A DNA stretch of 64,000 bases from the NCBI GenBank assembly GCA_016196035.1, contig JACPYM010000091.1:64501-128500 (forward strand), written 5' to 3'. Shown here piece after piece: positions 16,308 through 25,459 of this stretch (the first letter of the stretch is position 1; every line of letters starts with the position of its first letter). The position numbers and the translations under genes were made by a program. The notes beneath the pieces are model-generated. The model saw only the letters and a list, made by a program, of their open reading frames with translations, did no database searches and was not told the DNA's origin. The DNA comes from Acidobacteriota bacterium (GTDB lineage: Bacteria > Acidobacteriota > Blastocatellia > RBC074).

Positions 16308-19300
16308 ATGAAATTGACGGAACGGCAACGGAACGGCCTGCTCGCGGGCCTTTGTTTACTGCTCATTTTTGCCTATGGGCCAGAGACGCGGCGCGCGCGG
16401 CGGCAACCCGACAAACCCGGTGGCGCGCGGCTGGCGCAGTTGGCTCAGCAACAACCGCTCGGTTTTGAACGCGCGTCCGGGGCGGACGGCTTCCAGGCGC
16501 GCGGCGCGGGCTACCGGCTTGGGCTGACGGAAAACGGCGCGCGCCTGGAATTGCGCGCGGCCAACGACGGCAACCAGCAGGCGCGACGCGCGGCCCGCCG
16601 TGCCACGCACACGCAACCGGCCACGGTTCCCCGCGCGGCGGTCTTGCAATTGGAGCTGCCCGGCGCGCAACCGCACCCACGGCTCGAAGCGTTGGACGCC
16701 TTGCCCGGCGTGAGCAACTACCTGCTGGGCGCGGACGCGCGGCATTGGCAAACGGGCGTGCCGCGCTACGCTAAGGTCGCTTATCGCGGCGTCTACCCAG
16801 GCGTTGATCTGGTCTTTTACGGGCGGCAGCAGGAATTGGAATACGACTTCGTGGTCGCGCCCGGCGCCGACCCGCGCCAAATCAAGCTGCGCTTTACCGG
16901 CGCGGCAGACATCCAACTCGATGGGCAGGGCGCGTTGCACCTGCGCACACTGGCAGGCGAGGTCGTCCAACACGCGCCGGTTGTTTACCAGGAAACAATC
17001 AACGGACGAACGAAGGTGCCGGGGCGTTATGTATTGAATGGCGCGCGCGAAGTGAGCTTTGCGGTGGGCGACTATGACGCGCAACGGCCGCTCGTGCTTG
17101 ATCCGGTCTTGAGCTACGCGACTTTTTTCGGCAATAGCAACGGCGTGGGCAACTGGGTCGCGGTGGATCCGGCGGGCAATGCTTATGTCGTCGGAACAAC
17201 GAGCGCCACGGATTTCCTGTCGCTCAATCCGGCGCAACCCTCGGCGGGCGGCGGCACCGATACTTTCGTGACGAAGTTCAATGCGGTGGGTGTGCCGGTT
17301 TATTCGACCTATCTGGGTGGCGCGGGAACTGATTCGGGCCGTAGCATTGCGGTGGATGCGGACGGCAACGCTTACATTGCAGGAAGAACGACCTCGGCGA
17401 ATTTTCCTGTCGTGAATGCTTTTCAGAACGCGCGACGCGGCACGAGTGACGGCTTTGTGGCGAAGTTGAATGTGGCGGGCAATGGCTTGCTTTATTCGAC
17501 CTATCTTGGCGGCAGCAGTTCGGACGAGGGGTTTTCCCTCGCTGTGGACACGTCGCGTAATGCCTACGTAACGGGGGATACCAGTTCGAGCGACTTCCCC
17601 ACGACGGCGGGTGCGTTCCGCACGCGGCTCGGCGGCAGTTTTGCCATTAACGCTTTCGTTACTAAATTCAATGCTGACGGACGCGCGCTCGGTTACTCAA
17701 CCTATCTCGGTGGCAGTGACTTCGATTTTGGTTTCGGCATAGCGGTGGATGCAGGCGGCAACGCTTGGGTCGTAGGCGAGGCTGAATCGGCGGATTTCCC
17801 GACGACGCCGGGCGCAGTGCAAACACGCTTGAACGGGTTTGATGACGCCTTCATCACCAAGCTGAATCCGGCGGGAACGGCGCTGGTGTTCTCTACTCTC
17901 TATGGTGGGGATGACTATGACGTCGCTTATGGTTTGACCACGGACGCTGCCGGCGCAGTCTATGTGGCAGGCGAGACTGGTTCGCGCGACTTCCCGACGA
18001 CAGCCAGCGCCTTTCAGCGCGCTTATGGCGGCGCGATTGATCTCTTTGGCCTCAAGTTGAGTGCAACTGGAGCGCTGGTCTTTGCTACGTACCTGGGCGG
18101 CAGCGGCAGCGAAAGCACCGGCCCCACCGGCAGCATCGCCGCTGACAGCCTGGGCAACAGCTATGTCATGGGGCTGACGACCTCGACCAATTGGCCCACG
18201 CTGAATCCGTTGCAAGCTGAAATTGGCGGCGGCGGTGTGTACAAAAGCGCGACTGCCGGGAATGGCTGGAGTGCCAACAACAACGGCCTGCTCGACGCCG
18301 CCATTGTCGCGCTCGCGGCAGCTCCGACCAACCCAACTACACTCTATGCGGGCACTTTCGGCAACTTGTTCAGGAGTGTCAATGGCGGCAGTAGTTGGAA
18401 CACTGCCGCGACTGGTTTGCCAGACGACACCATCCAAGCCATCGCGGTTGATCCCGCCACGCCGGCCACGCTTTACGCCGCAACCCTCGGCAACGGCGTC
18501 TTCAAAAGCACGAATGGTGGCGACAGTTGGAGCGCGATCAACCAGGGGTTGACTGGTAACCTCTCCAATGTCTTCGCCCTGGCGATTGATCGTAGCGCGC
18601 CAATGACGCTCTATGCGGGCGGCAACGGGTTTCCCAACCGGGTTTTCAAGAGCACCAATGGCGGGAGCAGTTGGACGGGCTTGAGCAGCGGCCCCGGTTT
18701 TACCGTCAACGCACTGTCCATTGACCCGGCCACGCCCGCGACCATTTATGCCGGGACGAGCAGCGGCGGCATTTTCAAAAGCACCAATGGCGGGAGCAGT
18801 TGGAGCGCAGTCAACACGGGGTTGACGACGCTCATCATTCGCGCCATCGCGATTGATCCTGCCACACCGGCAACGCTTTACGCGGCGACATCGGGCGGCG
18901 TCTTCAAAAGCACGAACAGCGGCAACAATTGGATTGCGGTAAACACGGGGCTGGGCGCGTTAGACATTCGCGCACTGGTCATTGATCCGTCCGCGCCCGC
19001 CACGCTCTATGCCGGGACGGGTGGCAACGGCGTTTTCAAAAGCACGAACGGCGGCGGCAGTTGGAGCGCCAGCAACACCGGGTTGTCGGCGTTAGCAGTC
19101 CGGGCTTTAGTACTCGATCCACTTGCTCCTGCTACGATCTACGCGGGCACCAATGGTCAGGATGCTTTGGTGGCCAAACTCAGTCCGACTGGCGCGTTGC
19201 TCTTCTCAACCTACCTGGGCGGCAACAGCACGGAGTCCGCCAACAGCATTGCGACCGACGCAAATGGCAACGTCTATGTGACAGGGAGCAGCAGTTCTCC

Positions 19301-20378
19301 CAATTTCCCTGTCACCGCAGGCGCGCTGCAAGACGGACTCAAAAGCACGGGGAGCAACGCCTTCCTCGTCAAACTCAGCGAGGCCTTTGCCTGCACACTC
19401 GCCTGCACGGCGACGGCGCCGGGCACGGGCACGGCGGGTTTGCCGGTCGCGTTCAACGCGAATGTTTCCGGCTGTGCGGGCGCGACGACGCAGGTGTGGG
19501 ACTTCGGCGACGGCGCGGCGCGCGTGGCACAGAGCAATCCGGCGCACGTCTATTTCGCGCCAGGCAGTTATACCTGGACGCTCGCGACGTTGAATGGCGG
19601 CGCGGCGGCTTGCACAAAAACCGGCACGGTGACGATCAGCGGGCGCGGAGTGGCGAATGTCTCCGCCGCAAGTTTTACGGGTGATGAATTGGCGCGCGAA
19701 TCCATCGTGGCGGCGTTTGGCGCAAATTTGGCGACGGCCAGCCAAGCCGCCACCGGCACGCCGCTGCCCACTATGCTGGCGGGCACCACGGTCAGAATCA
19801 CGGACAGTGCGGGCCTGGCACGTCTGGCGCCGCTTTTCTTTGTCGCGCCCGGCCAGATCAATTACCTCATTCCGGCTGACCTTGCACCGGGCCGCGCGAC
19901 CGTCACCGTCACGAGCGGCGCGGCGGAGGTTGCGCTGGGCAGTTTGCCGCTGGTGGGTGTCGCGCCGGGCTTATTCACCGCCAACGCCGATGGCCGTGGT
20001 GTGCCCGCCGCGGTGGCTTTACGCGTTCGCAGCACGGGTGCGCAGAGCTTTGAAACAGTAGCGCGCTTCGATCAAGCCACGAACCGCTTCGTCAGCGTCC
20101 CGCTCGATCTTGGCCCCGAAGCCGAGCAAGTGTTTTTGCTCCTCTTCGGCACGGGCTTACGCGGGCGCAGTGCGTTGAGCAGCGTCAGTGTCAAGCTTGG
20201 CCCGCCCGCCGGCGTGGACGGCCCCGTTTCGTTTGCTGGCGCGCAGGGCGATTTGGCCGGACTCGATCAACTCAACGTCGGGCCGTTGCCGCGCAGTTTG
20301 GCGGGCCGCGGTGAAGTGGATGTGGTGTTGACGATAGATGGCAAAGCGGCCAATACCGTGCGCGTCAGCTTCAAGTGA
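16308..20378 (+). CDS. Giant secreted SBBP/BNR propeller protein with PKD and TIGR03437 domains
   Basis: 1356 residues with a near-perfect ribosome site (AAAGGAGG). Order: N-terminal hydrophobic export segment, a beta-rich domain typical of SBBP proteins (about 45-265, with YRGVYPGVDLVFYG and EYDFVVAPGADP), SBBP repeats (STYLGG...GNAYVTG pattern, about 270-630), seven BNR/sortilin-like repeats (VFKSTNGGSSW, about 640-945), one more SBBP repeat (FSTYLGG, about 965-1020), a PKD domain (VWDFGDGAARVAQSNPAHVY, about 1025-1110) and a TIGR03437 domain (about 1115-1356). It is probably a cell-surface or secreted adhesive or structural protein. The BNR block interrupts the SBBP series, as if inserted. 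The family is typical of Acidobacteriota; the exact role is unknown. Confidence 0.88.
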   Translation: MKLTERQRNGLLAGLCLLLIFAYGPETRRARRQPDKPGGARLAQLAQQQPLGFERASGADGFQARGAGYRLGLTENGARLELRAANDGNQQARRAARRATHTQPATVPRAAVLQLELPGAQPHPRLEALDALPGVSNYLLGADARHWQTGVPRYAKVAYRGVYPGVDLVFYGRQQELEYDFVVAPGADPRQIKLRFTGAADIQLDGQGALHLRTLAGEVVQHAPVVYQETINGRTKVPGRYVLNGAREVSFAVGDYDAQRPLVLDPVLSYATFFGNSNGVGNWVAVDPAGNAYVVGTTSATDFLSLNPAQPSAGGGTDTFVTKFNAVGVPVYSTYLGGAGTDSGRSIAVDADGNAYIAGRTTSANFPVVNAFQNARRGTSDGFVAKLNVAGNGLLYSTYLGGSSSDEGFSLAVDTSRNAYVTGDTSSSDFPTTAGAFRTRLGGSFAINAFVTKFNADGRALGYSTYLGGSDFDFGFGIAVDAGGNAWVVGEAESADFPTTPGAVQTRLNGFDDAFITKLNPAGTALVFSTLYGGDDYDVAYGLTTDAAGAVYVAGETGSRDFPTTASAFQRAYGGAIDLFGLKLSATGALVFATYLGGSGSESTGPTGSIAADSLGNSYVMGLTTSTNWPTLNPLQAEIGGGGVYKSATAGNGWSANNNGLLDAAIVALAAAPTNPTTLYAGTFGNLFRSVNGGSSWNTAATGLPDDTIQAIAVDPATPATLYAATLGNGVFKSTNGGDSWSAINQGLTGNLSNVFALAIDRSAPMTLYAGGNGFPNRVFKSTNGGSSWTGLSSGPGFTVNALSIDPATPATIYAGTSSGGIFKSTNGGSSWSAVNTGLTTLIIRAIAIDPATPATLYAATSGGVFKSTNSGNNWIAVNTGLGALDIRALVIDPSAPATLYAGTGGNGVFKSTNGGGSWSASNTGLSALAVRALVLDPLAPATIYAGTNGQDALVAKLSPTGALLFSTYLGGNSTESANSIATDANGNVYVTGSSSSPNFPVTAGALQDGLKSTGSNAFLVKLSEAFACTLACTATAPGTGTAGLPVAFNANVSGCAGATTQVWDFGDGAARVAQSNPAHVYFAPGSYTWTLATLNGGAAACTKTGTVTISGRGVANVSAASFTGDELARESIVAAFGANLATASQAATGTPLPTMLAGTTVRITDSAGLARLAPLFFVAPGQINYLIPADLAPGRATVTVTSGAAEVALGSLPLVGVAPGLFTANADGRGVPAAVALRVRSTGAQSFETVARFDQATNRFVSVPLDLGPEAEQVFLLLFGTGLRGRSALSSVSVKLGPPAGVDGPVSFAGAQGDLAGLDQLNVGPLPRSLAGRGEVDVVLTIDGKAANTVRVSFK

Positions 20379-20427
20379 CATCGCTCCTATTCAACTTTCA
20401 CCCATGACAATTTATTCGGAGGTCACC

Positions 20428-21246
20428 ATGTTCAAATGTCTGTTTCAAGCGAAGCGCTTTACCCATTTCGGCAACCTAAGCCTGCCCGCTTCTCTGCCGG
20501 TAGTGTTGTTCGTGGCACTTGGCTGGTTGCTGCTGGCAATGCCCAGCGCCGCGCCGCACAGCTTTGCTGCTGGAGCCGCCGGGCATCTTGCCGGCAGGGC
20601 GCAACAAACCCTCAGCTTTGAAGACCGCGTCGCCGCCCAGCGCGCCATCGAAGAGGTCTACCATCGGCACCGCCTCTGGCCCACGGACAACCCGCAGCCC
20701 AAACCGTCGCTCGAGGCGATGATTGGCGAAGACGCCTTGCGCGGCCAAAGTGCCAGAGTGGTGGAAGATGCCTTGCGCCTCTCGACGGCGCTCGCAGTTT
20801 ACTTCTCAGCCCCGGTCAGCGCCGCCGACTTGCAGGCCGAAGTTGACCGGATGGCGCGCGACACCCGCCAGGCGGACGTGCTGCGCGAGTTGTGGGCGGC
20901 GCTCGGCAATGATCCGCTGCGGGTGGCCGAATGTCTGGCGCGCCCGCTGCTGGTCGAGCGACTCGTGCGATTGCGGTTTGAGGAATGCGGAATGCGGATT
21001 GGGGAATGTCAGGCACTTGGCTTGGTGGACTCTTCAAATCCGCAATCCCCAATCCGCAATCCGCAATCAGAGAATCCGCAATTCGATGAGTGGTGGCGCG
21101 GCGTGCGCGCGCAGATGGAGATGGCAGAGGCGGCGGGCGGCGAGTATCGGCTGCCGGAGATTGCGGCAATGGCTGCGAGTCCTTATACTTCGCCCCGTCT
21201 TGTAGCAAAGCCTTATCGTTTAATCCAGACAGTAGTTTTAACCTGA
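20428..21246 (+). pseudogene. N-terminal fragment of a large secreted protein
   Basis: About 272 residues with GGAGGT before the ATG at 20428. Signal anchor (LPVVLFVALGWLLLAMPSA), then a conserved alpha-helical domain (FEDRVAAQRAIEEVYHRHRLWP ... VLRELWAALGNDPLRVAECLARP). In related proteins this domain is followed by kelch-like or other beta repeats. Here it runs through a heptamer foldback (20980-21084), continues DEWWRGVRAQMEMAEA, and then ends within about 30 residues in AT-richer DNA. Next comes a foreign-looking gene, and after it a C-terminal-type fragment in the same orientation (23181-25310). Interpretation: the front half of a gene split by an insertion. It may still be translated. 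Confidence 0.65.
20980..21084. repeat. Heptamer-array foldback (GAATGCG/GATTGCG type) inside a coding frame
   Basis: Left arm GAATGCG-GAATGCG-GATTGGG-GAATGTC (20982-21010) faces a right arm of AATCCGC/AATCCCC units (21037-21084). It lies within the reading frame of the N-terminal fragment and is translated as low-complexity sequence (ECGMRIGECQ and NPQSPIRNPQSENPQ). Confidence 0.85.
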
Positions 21247-21289
21247 TGAGCCTCTGTCCGATGCAGATGAGCAAGCAAGGAGTTTACCA

Positions 21290-23140
21290 ATGTCATTTCT
21301 TAAAGATTTGGTGGAAAGATTCAAGCGGCATTTATACTCTGCAGCAGTTTTCGCATTTTTGCTCATTCTGTTGTTTGTTAGCGACTTATTGCAGGTGTCA
21401 GCAACGTTTCAGCACATCCTCCTAACACTCACCGCAGTGATGTTTATTCATTTGCTTGACAGGCTTTACCTTATCAAGGATACAAATGAAGCTTTGGATA
21501 AGTTGTTCGGTGCTGTTCGCACAGACACCAAAGCACAAACAGATTCATTGAATCAGAAGTCACAGGAATTGCTTGAAACGTCAAAGAAGTTGATCAACGA
21601 ACAAACAGATTCATTGACTCAAAAGTCACAGCAATTGCTTGAATCCTCAAGTGAGTTGATCAGCAGTGTTCGCACAGGCATCACCGCGCAAATGGATCAG
21701 TTGATCGGCGGCGTTCGCACCGACATCAAAGGGCAAACGGATTCACTGATTCACACGTCGAAGTCGCTTGAAGCGATGGATCGCTGTGGTCTCATCCGCG
21801 TATATCCGACTCGCATTGAGGCCAGCGAGGACATGCGAAAGGACATCACCAACCCTGCTAACTCCAAGATGATGTTAATTGGAATATCTCTTAACGACTT
21901 TGTGCAAGGCATAGATCATACATTGAGGGAAGCGTGGGAAACCATTCAGGCATACATACTAGGCACAAAGCGCATTGATGATCCGAAGCAAGGCCTTGAC
22001 ATCCGCATCCTAATTATTGACCCAAAATGTTTGGGTGCGAAGCTCCGATCAAAAGCTGAGTCTGAATCCGTTTCTGCCCTTGCTTTCAGACTTGAAACCG
22101 ATGTTCGGGCAGCAGCAGAAGCTCTGCACAGGCTCGAAGCTGAAGCAGCGAAGAATAGTTCGACTACTGGCGTCAAGTTCGAGTGCCGACTTTATCGGCT
22201 ACCACCAATTATGTTCCTATGTTGGATTGATTCTATTTGCTATGCGCAGCAGTATCATTTCTGGTCGAAGCGTGACAATCGTACTCCAATCCCAGTCTTC
22301 AAGTACCGCCGACTTGATGCCTCCGCATATCCATATCACAAAGAAATGGAAAATCATTTTGAATGGATATGGAAAAATGCATCTATAAAAGTCTCGGACT
22401 ACCTTGAGACTGAAGTGGTAGGCACAGATGAAGGGATCAATCAGTGTGGGGTAGTCAACATTTACACAAACCACGAAGGGGCAGCTAAAGAGCGGATTAT
22501 CTACCTATTGAAAAACGCACAGAACAAAGTGTCCATTCAAGGCATCTCATTGCATTCGTTCTTTACACAAGGAAAACTGCTTACAGCAATATTGCCACTC
22601 ATTGAAGCGGCAAAAGTGGAAGTCGAAGTGTTACTTCTTGATCCTGAATCTGAACAGGCAAAATACCGATCATATCGTGAGAAACTATTCGGTTCAGCAA
22701 AGTTGAGCTTTGATGATTATTTGAAGCTGGGAGTCCATGAGAAGTTCAAGCTTTATCGGGAAACGAACGAGACAATAGAGTACCTCACGACTAAAGTCAG
22801 GGATATTGCTAGGCAGAAAGGAAGCAACTGGGTACCAAAGCTTAAGGTCGGGAAGTATTCGTCAGCCCCGGCATGCTTCATGCTTCGGGTTGATGATCGA
22901 GTGTTGGTTGAGCAGTACCATTACGGGAAAATTGTTCGCCAGGAAGAGGCAATCCTCGGCAAGGAAATGCCACTATTCGAATACGATGAAAACCCTTCGC
23001 CGCTTTATAAAGACGAGAGTGACCCACTGCGCAATCCGTTTGGCCTCCTTGTCAATCACTTTGAGTACGCCCTTGCTCAGGCGACAATCGTTGATCTAAC
23101 TGGACAGGATCAGGAAAACACCTCATCACCCGCGCATTGA
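21290..23140 (+). CDS. Membrane-anchored coiled-coil protein with two PLD-like domains lacking HKD
   Basis: 616 residues, AAGGAG ribosome site. Two membrane helices (17-35, 41-60), a coiled coil with internal repeats (Q-T-D-S-L...Q-K-S-Q-x-L-L-E at about 83-120, again at 149), then two copies of one alpha/beta domain. Each has a GISL strand end (198-201 and 418-421), a (I/L)(I/L)DP strand end (242-245 and 449-452) and a QYH(F/Y) motif (321-324 and 542-545). The fold looks phospholipase-D-like, but no HxKxxxxD catalytic motif is present. Codon use is AT-rich, unlike all neighbours, which suggests horizontal transfer. The topology puts both domains in the cytoplasm if the helices form a hairpin. 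Function unknown; a sensor or defence effector is one possibility. Confidence 0.75.
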   Translation: MSFLKDLVERFKRHLYSAAVFAFLLILLFVSDLLQVSATFQHILLTLTAVMFIHLLDRLYLIKDTNEALDKLFGAVRTDTKAQTDSLNQKSQELLETSKKLINEQTDSLTQKSQQLLESSSELISSVRTGITAQMDQLIGGVRTDIKGQTDSLIHTSKSLEAMDRCGLIRVYPTRIEASEDMRKDITNPANSKMMLIGISLNDFVQGIDHTLREAWETIQAYILGTKRIDDPKQGLDIRILIIDPKCLGAKLRSKAESESVSALAFRLETDVRAAAEALHRLEAEAAKNSSTTGVKFECRLYRLPPIMFLCWIDSICYAQQYHFWSKRDNRTPIPVFKYRRLDASAYPYHKEMENHFEWIWKNASIKVSDYLETEVVGTDEGINQCGVVNIYTNHEGAAKERIIYLLKNAQNKVSIQGISLHSFFTQGKLLTAILPLIEAAKVEVEVLLLDPESEQAKYRSYREKLFGSAKLSFDDYLKLGVHEKFKLYRETNETIEYLTTKVRDIARQKGSNWVPKLKVGKYSSAPACFMLRVDDRVLVEQYHYGKIVRQEEAILGKEMPLFEYDENPSPLYKDESDPLRNPFGLLVNHFEYALAQATIVDLTGQDQENTSSPAH

Positions 23141-23180
23141 GATTTGGCGGGTAACCTAATCGTTGTTCTTCTATTAGCCA

Positions 23181-25310
23181 ATGCCCGGCAGGTGCACCTG
23201 GACGGCGACGAGCAATGCCAACTGGCTGACCATCACCGCAGGTAGCAGCGGCGCGGGCAATAGCACGGTCGCTTTTGCTGTCGCCGCCAACACGCTCGGC
23301 CCGCGCACCGGGTTGCTGACCATCGGCACGCAGACCTTCACCGTCCGGCAAGCGGGCGTCGCCACGCCGCGGCTGATTCGTGTGAATGCCACGAGCGCCG
23401 CGCTGGGCAGCAGCGGCGTGCCGGTCGCCGTGGAACTGGTGGCGCAAGGCGATGAGAACGCGCTCGGCTTCACGCTCAGCTTCGATCCGGCGGTGCTCAG
23501 TAACCCGCAAGCCGCGCTCGGCGCGGACGCCGTGGGCGCGCAACTGGCCGCCAACACCAATCAGACGGCGCAAGGGCGCTTGGGGCTGGCGGTGGCCTTG
23601 CCCGCCGGGCAGAAGTTCGCCGCCGGGACGCGCCAACTCGCCGTCGTCACCTTCTCGATTGCCGCCGCCGCGCCCGCCGCGATGACGATGCTGGATTTCG
23701 ACGACCTGCCGTCGGCGCGCGAAGTCTCCGACGTGAGCGCCAATGCGCTGCCGGCCAGCTACCAGGGCGGCGCGCTCGGCGTGGTGCCCGGCGTCGAAGG
23801 CGATGTCGCGCCGCGCCCGCAGGGGAACGGCTCGGTGACGATCACCGATTGGGTGCAGGTGGGGCGGCTGGTGGCGGGGCTGGACGCGGCTGCGCCGGGC
23901 GTCGAATTCCAACGCGCCGATTGCGCCCCGCGCGACACCTGTGGCGATGGCCGCTTGACTGTCTCGGATTGGACGCAGGCGGGGCGCTACGCCATCGGCA
24001 CAGATGCGGCGCTGGCGGCGGGCGGGCCAGCGGTGGCGGCGGTTAATAGTTCGTTGGCAGCGGGCGTTCAGAGTACCGGCTTCAGCCGGAATGGTCGAAC
24101 TGCGACGCAGCCGCCTAAAGGCGGTACTCTGAACACGCGCGCGTTGCGGACGGTGTGGTTGACGAATGCCACGCAACAAACGCGCACGGTGCGTGTCGTC
24201 AACGCCACGGCGGCGCAAGGCGCGACGGCGAGTGTCGCCATCGAATTGACAGCGCAGGGCAATGAAAACGCAGTCGGCTTCAGCCTGAGCTTCAACCCGG
24301 CGGTCTTGAGCAATCCGCAAGCCGTGTTGGGCAGCGGCGCAACAGGCACGACGCTAAACCTCAACACCAATCAGGCGGGGCGCGTCGGTGTGGCAATGGC
24401 GCAATCACCCGGCGTGGCTTTCACGGCAGGCACACGGCAATTGCTGGTCGTGACCTTCAACGTGGCGAGTGGCGCGGCAGTGGGAACAACGGCACTCAGC
24501 TTCGGCGACCAACCCATCGCGCGCGAAGTCTCCGGCGTCAGCGCCACGCCGCTGCCCGCCGATTTCACAGCGGGCGCGGTGACAGTCGTGGGCGCGGTAG
24601 CCAACGTCTCGGCGGCCAGCTTCACCGGCGCGCAACTCGCCAGCGAAGCGATTGTCTCGGCCTTCGGTACGCGCCTGGCGACCACGACACAAAGCGCCAC
24701 GGTCACGCCGTTGCCAACGACGCTCGCCGGGACGCGGGTTTTGGTCAGAGACAGCGCGGGGACAGAACGCGCCGCGCCGCTGTTTTTTGTCTCGCCGCAA
24801 CAACTCAACTACCTCGTCCCCGCTGGCACGGTGGCGGGCACGGCGACCATCAGCATCACCAGCGGCGATGGCAGCCTGTCGCTCGGCGTGGCGACGATGG
24901 CGACCATTGCGCCGGGCCTCTTCACCGCCAACGCCAACGGGCAAGGTGTCCCGGCGGCAGTGGCCTTGCGCGTGCGGGGCGATGGCGCGCAGGCGTTCGA
25001 GACGGTCGCGCAATTCGTCGCGGGCCGTTTCATCCCCGCGCCCATTGACCTGGGGCCAGAGGGCGAACAAGTCATCCTGCTGCTCTTCGGCACGGGCGTG
25101 CGTGGGCGCAGCGCGTTGGCGGCGGTGACGTGCGTGCTTGGCGGCATAAGCGTGCCCGTCTCGTTCGCCGGGGCGCAGGGCGATCTGGCCGGACTCGATC
25201 AACTCAACGTCGGGCCGTTGCCGCGCGCGTTGGCGGGACGCGGCGAAGTGGATTTGGTATTGACGGTGGATGGACGGGCGGCGAATGCGGTGCGGGTGAG
25301 CTTCCGGTAG
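23181..25310 (+). pseudogene. C-terminal part of a large secreted protein (BACON, cohesin-like x2, dockerin-like, TIGR03437)
   Basis: 709 codons, starting abruptly in the middle of a BACON-type domain (CTWTATSNANWLTITAG), with a TAG just before the first ATG and no signal peptide or ribosome site. It is therefore probably a severed back half. Order: BACON remnant (1-55), cohesin-like domain (about 57-190, ENALGFTLSFDPAVLSNPQ), a pair of dockerin-like calcium loops (about 213-275, GNGSVTITDWVQVGRL and CGDGRLTVSDWTQAGRY), a linker built from a 69-bp foldback, a second cohesin-like domain (about 330-470), and a TIGR03437 domain (about 472-709). The partner front half is probably 20428-21246. Confidence 0.7.
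24066..24134. repeat. 69-bp in-frame foldback inside the secreted-protein gene
   Basis: GTTCAGAGTACCG (24066-24078) is the exact complement of CGGTACTCTGAAC (24122-24134), with inner CGGCTTCAGCCGG and CCGCCTAAAGGCGG hairpins. The length is 23 codons, so the frame is kept. It encodes the linker between the dockerin-like pair and the second cohesin-like domain. Confidence 0.8.
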
Positions 25311-25319
25311 GCGGCACGT

Positions 25320-25456
25320 TAGATCGGTTTTCACTTCGGAGTAGGGTAAAAACCGCGCAGTCGGTACCACGCGCGTCAGCAAGCGGCGCGTCAAGTCTGG
25401 CGAACGGTGCAACAGCGCAGTCTCCGCTTGCTGACGCGCGCGGTACCGTTCGCAAC
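25320..25456. repeat. GTACCGCGCGCG palindromic repeat, copy 3
   Basis: Begins TAGATCGGTTTTCACTTCGG as in copy 1, with arms TCGGTACCACGCGCGTCAGC and GCTGACGCGCGCGGTACCG around the loop. It lies between convergent genes and may serve as their terminator. Confidence 0.88.
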
Positions 25457-25459
25457 AGG

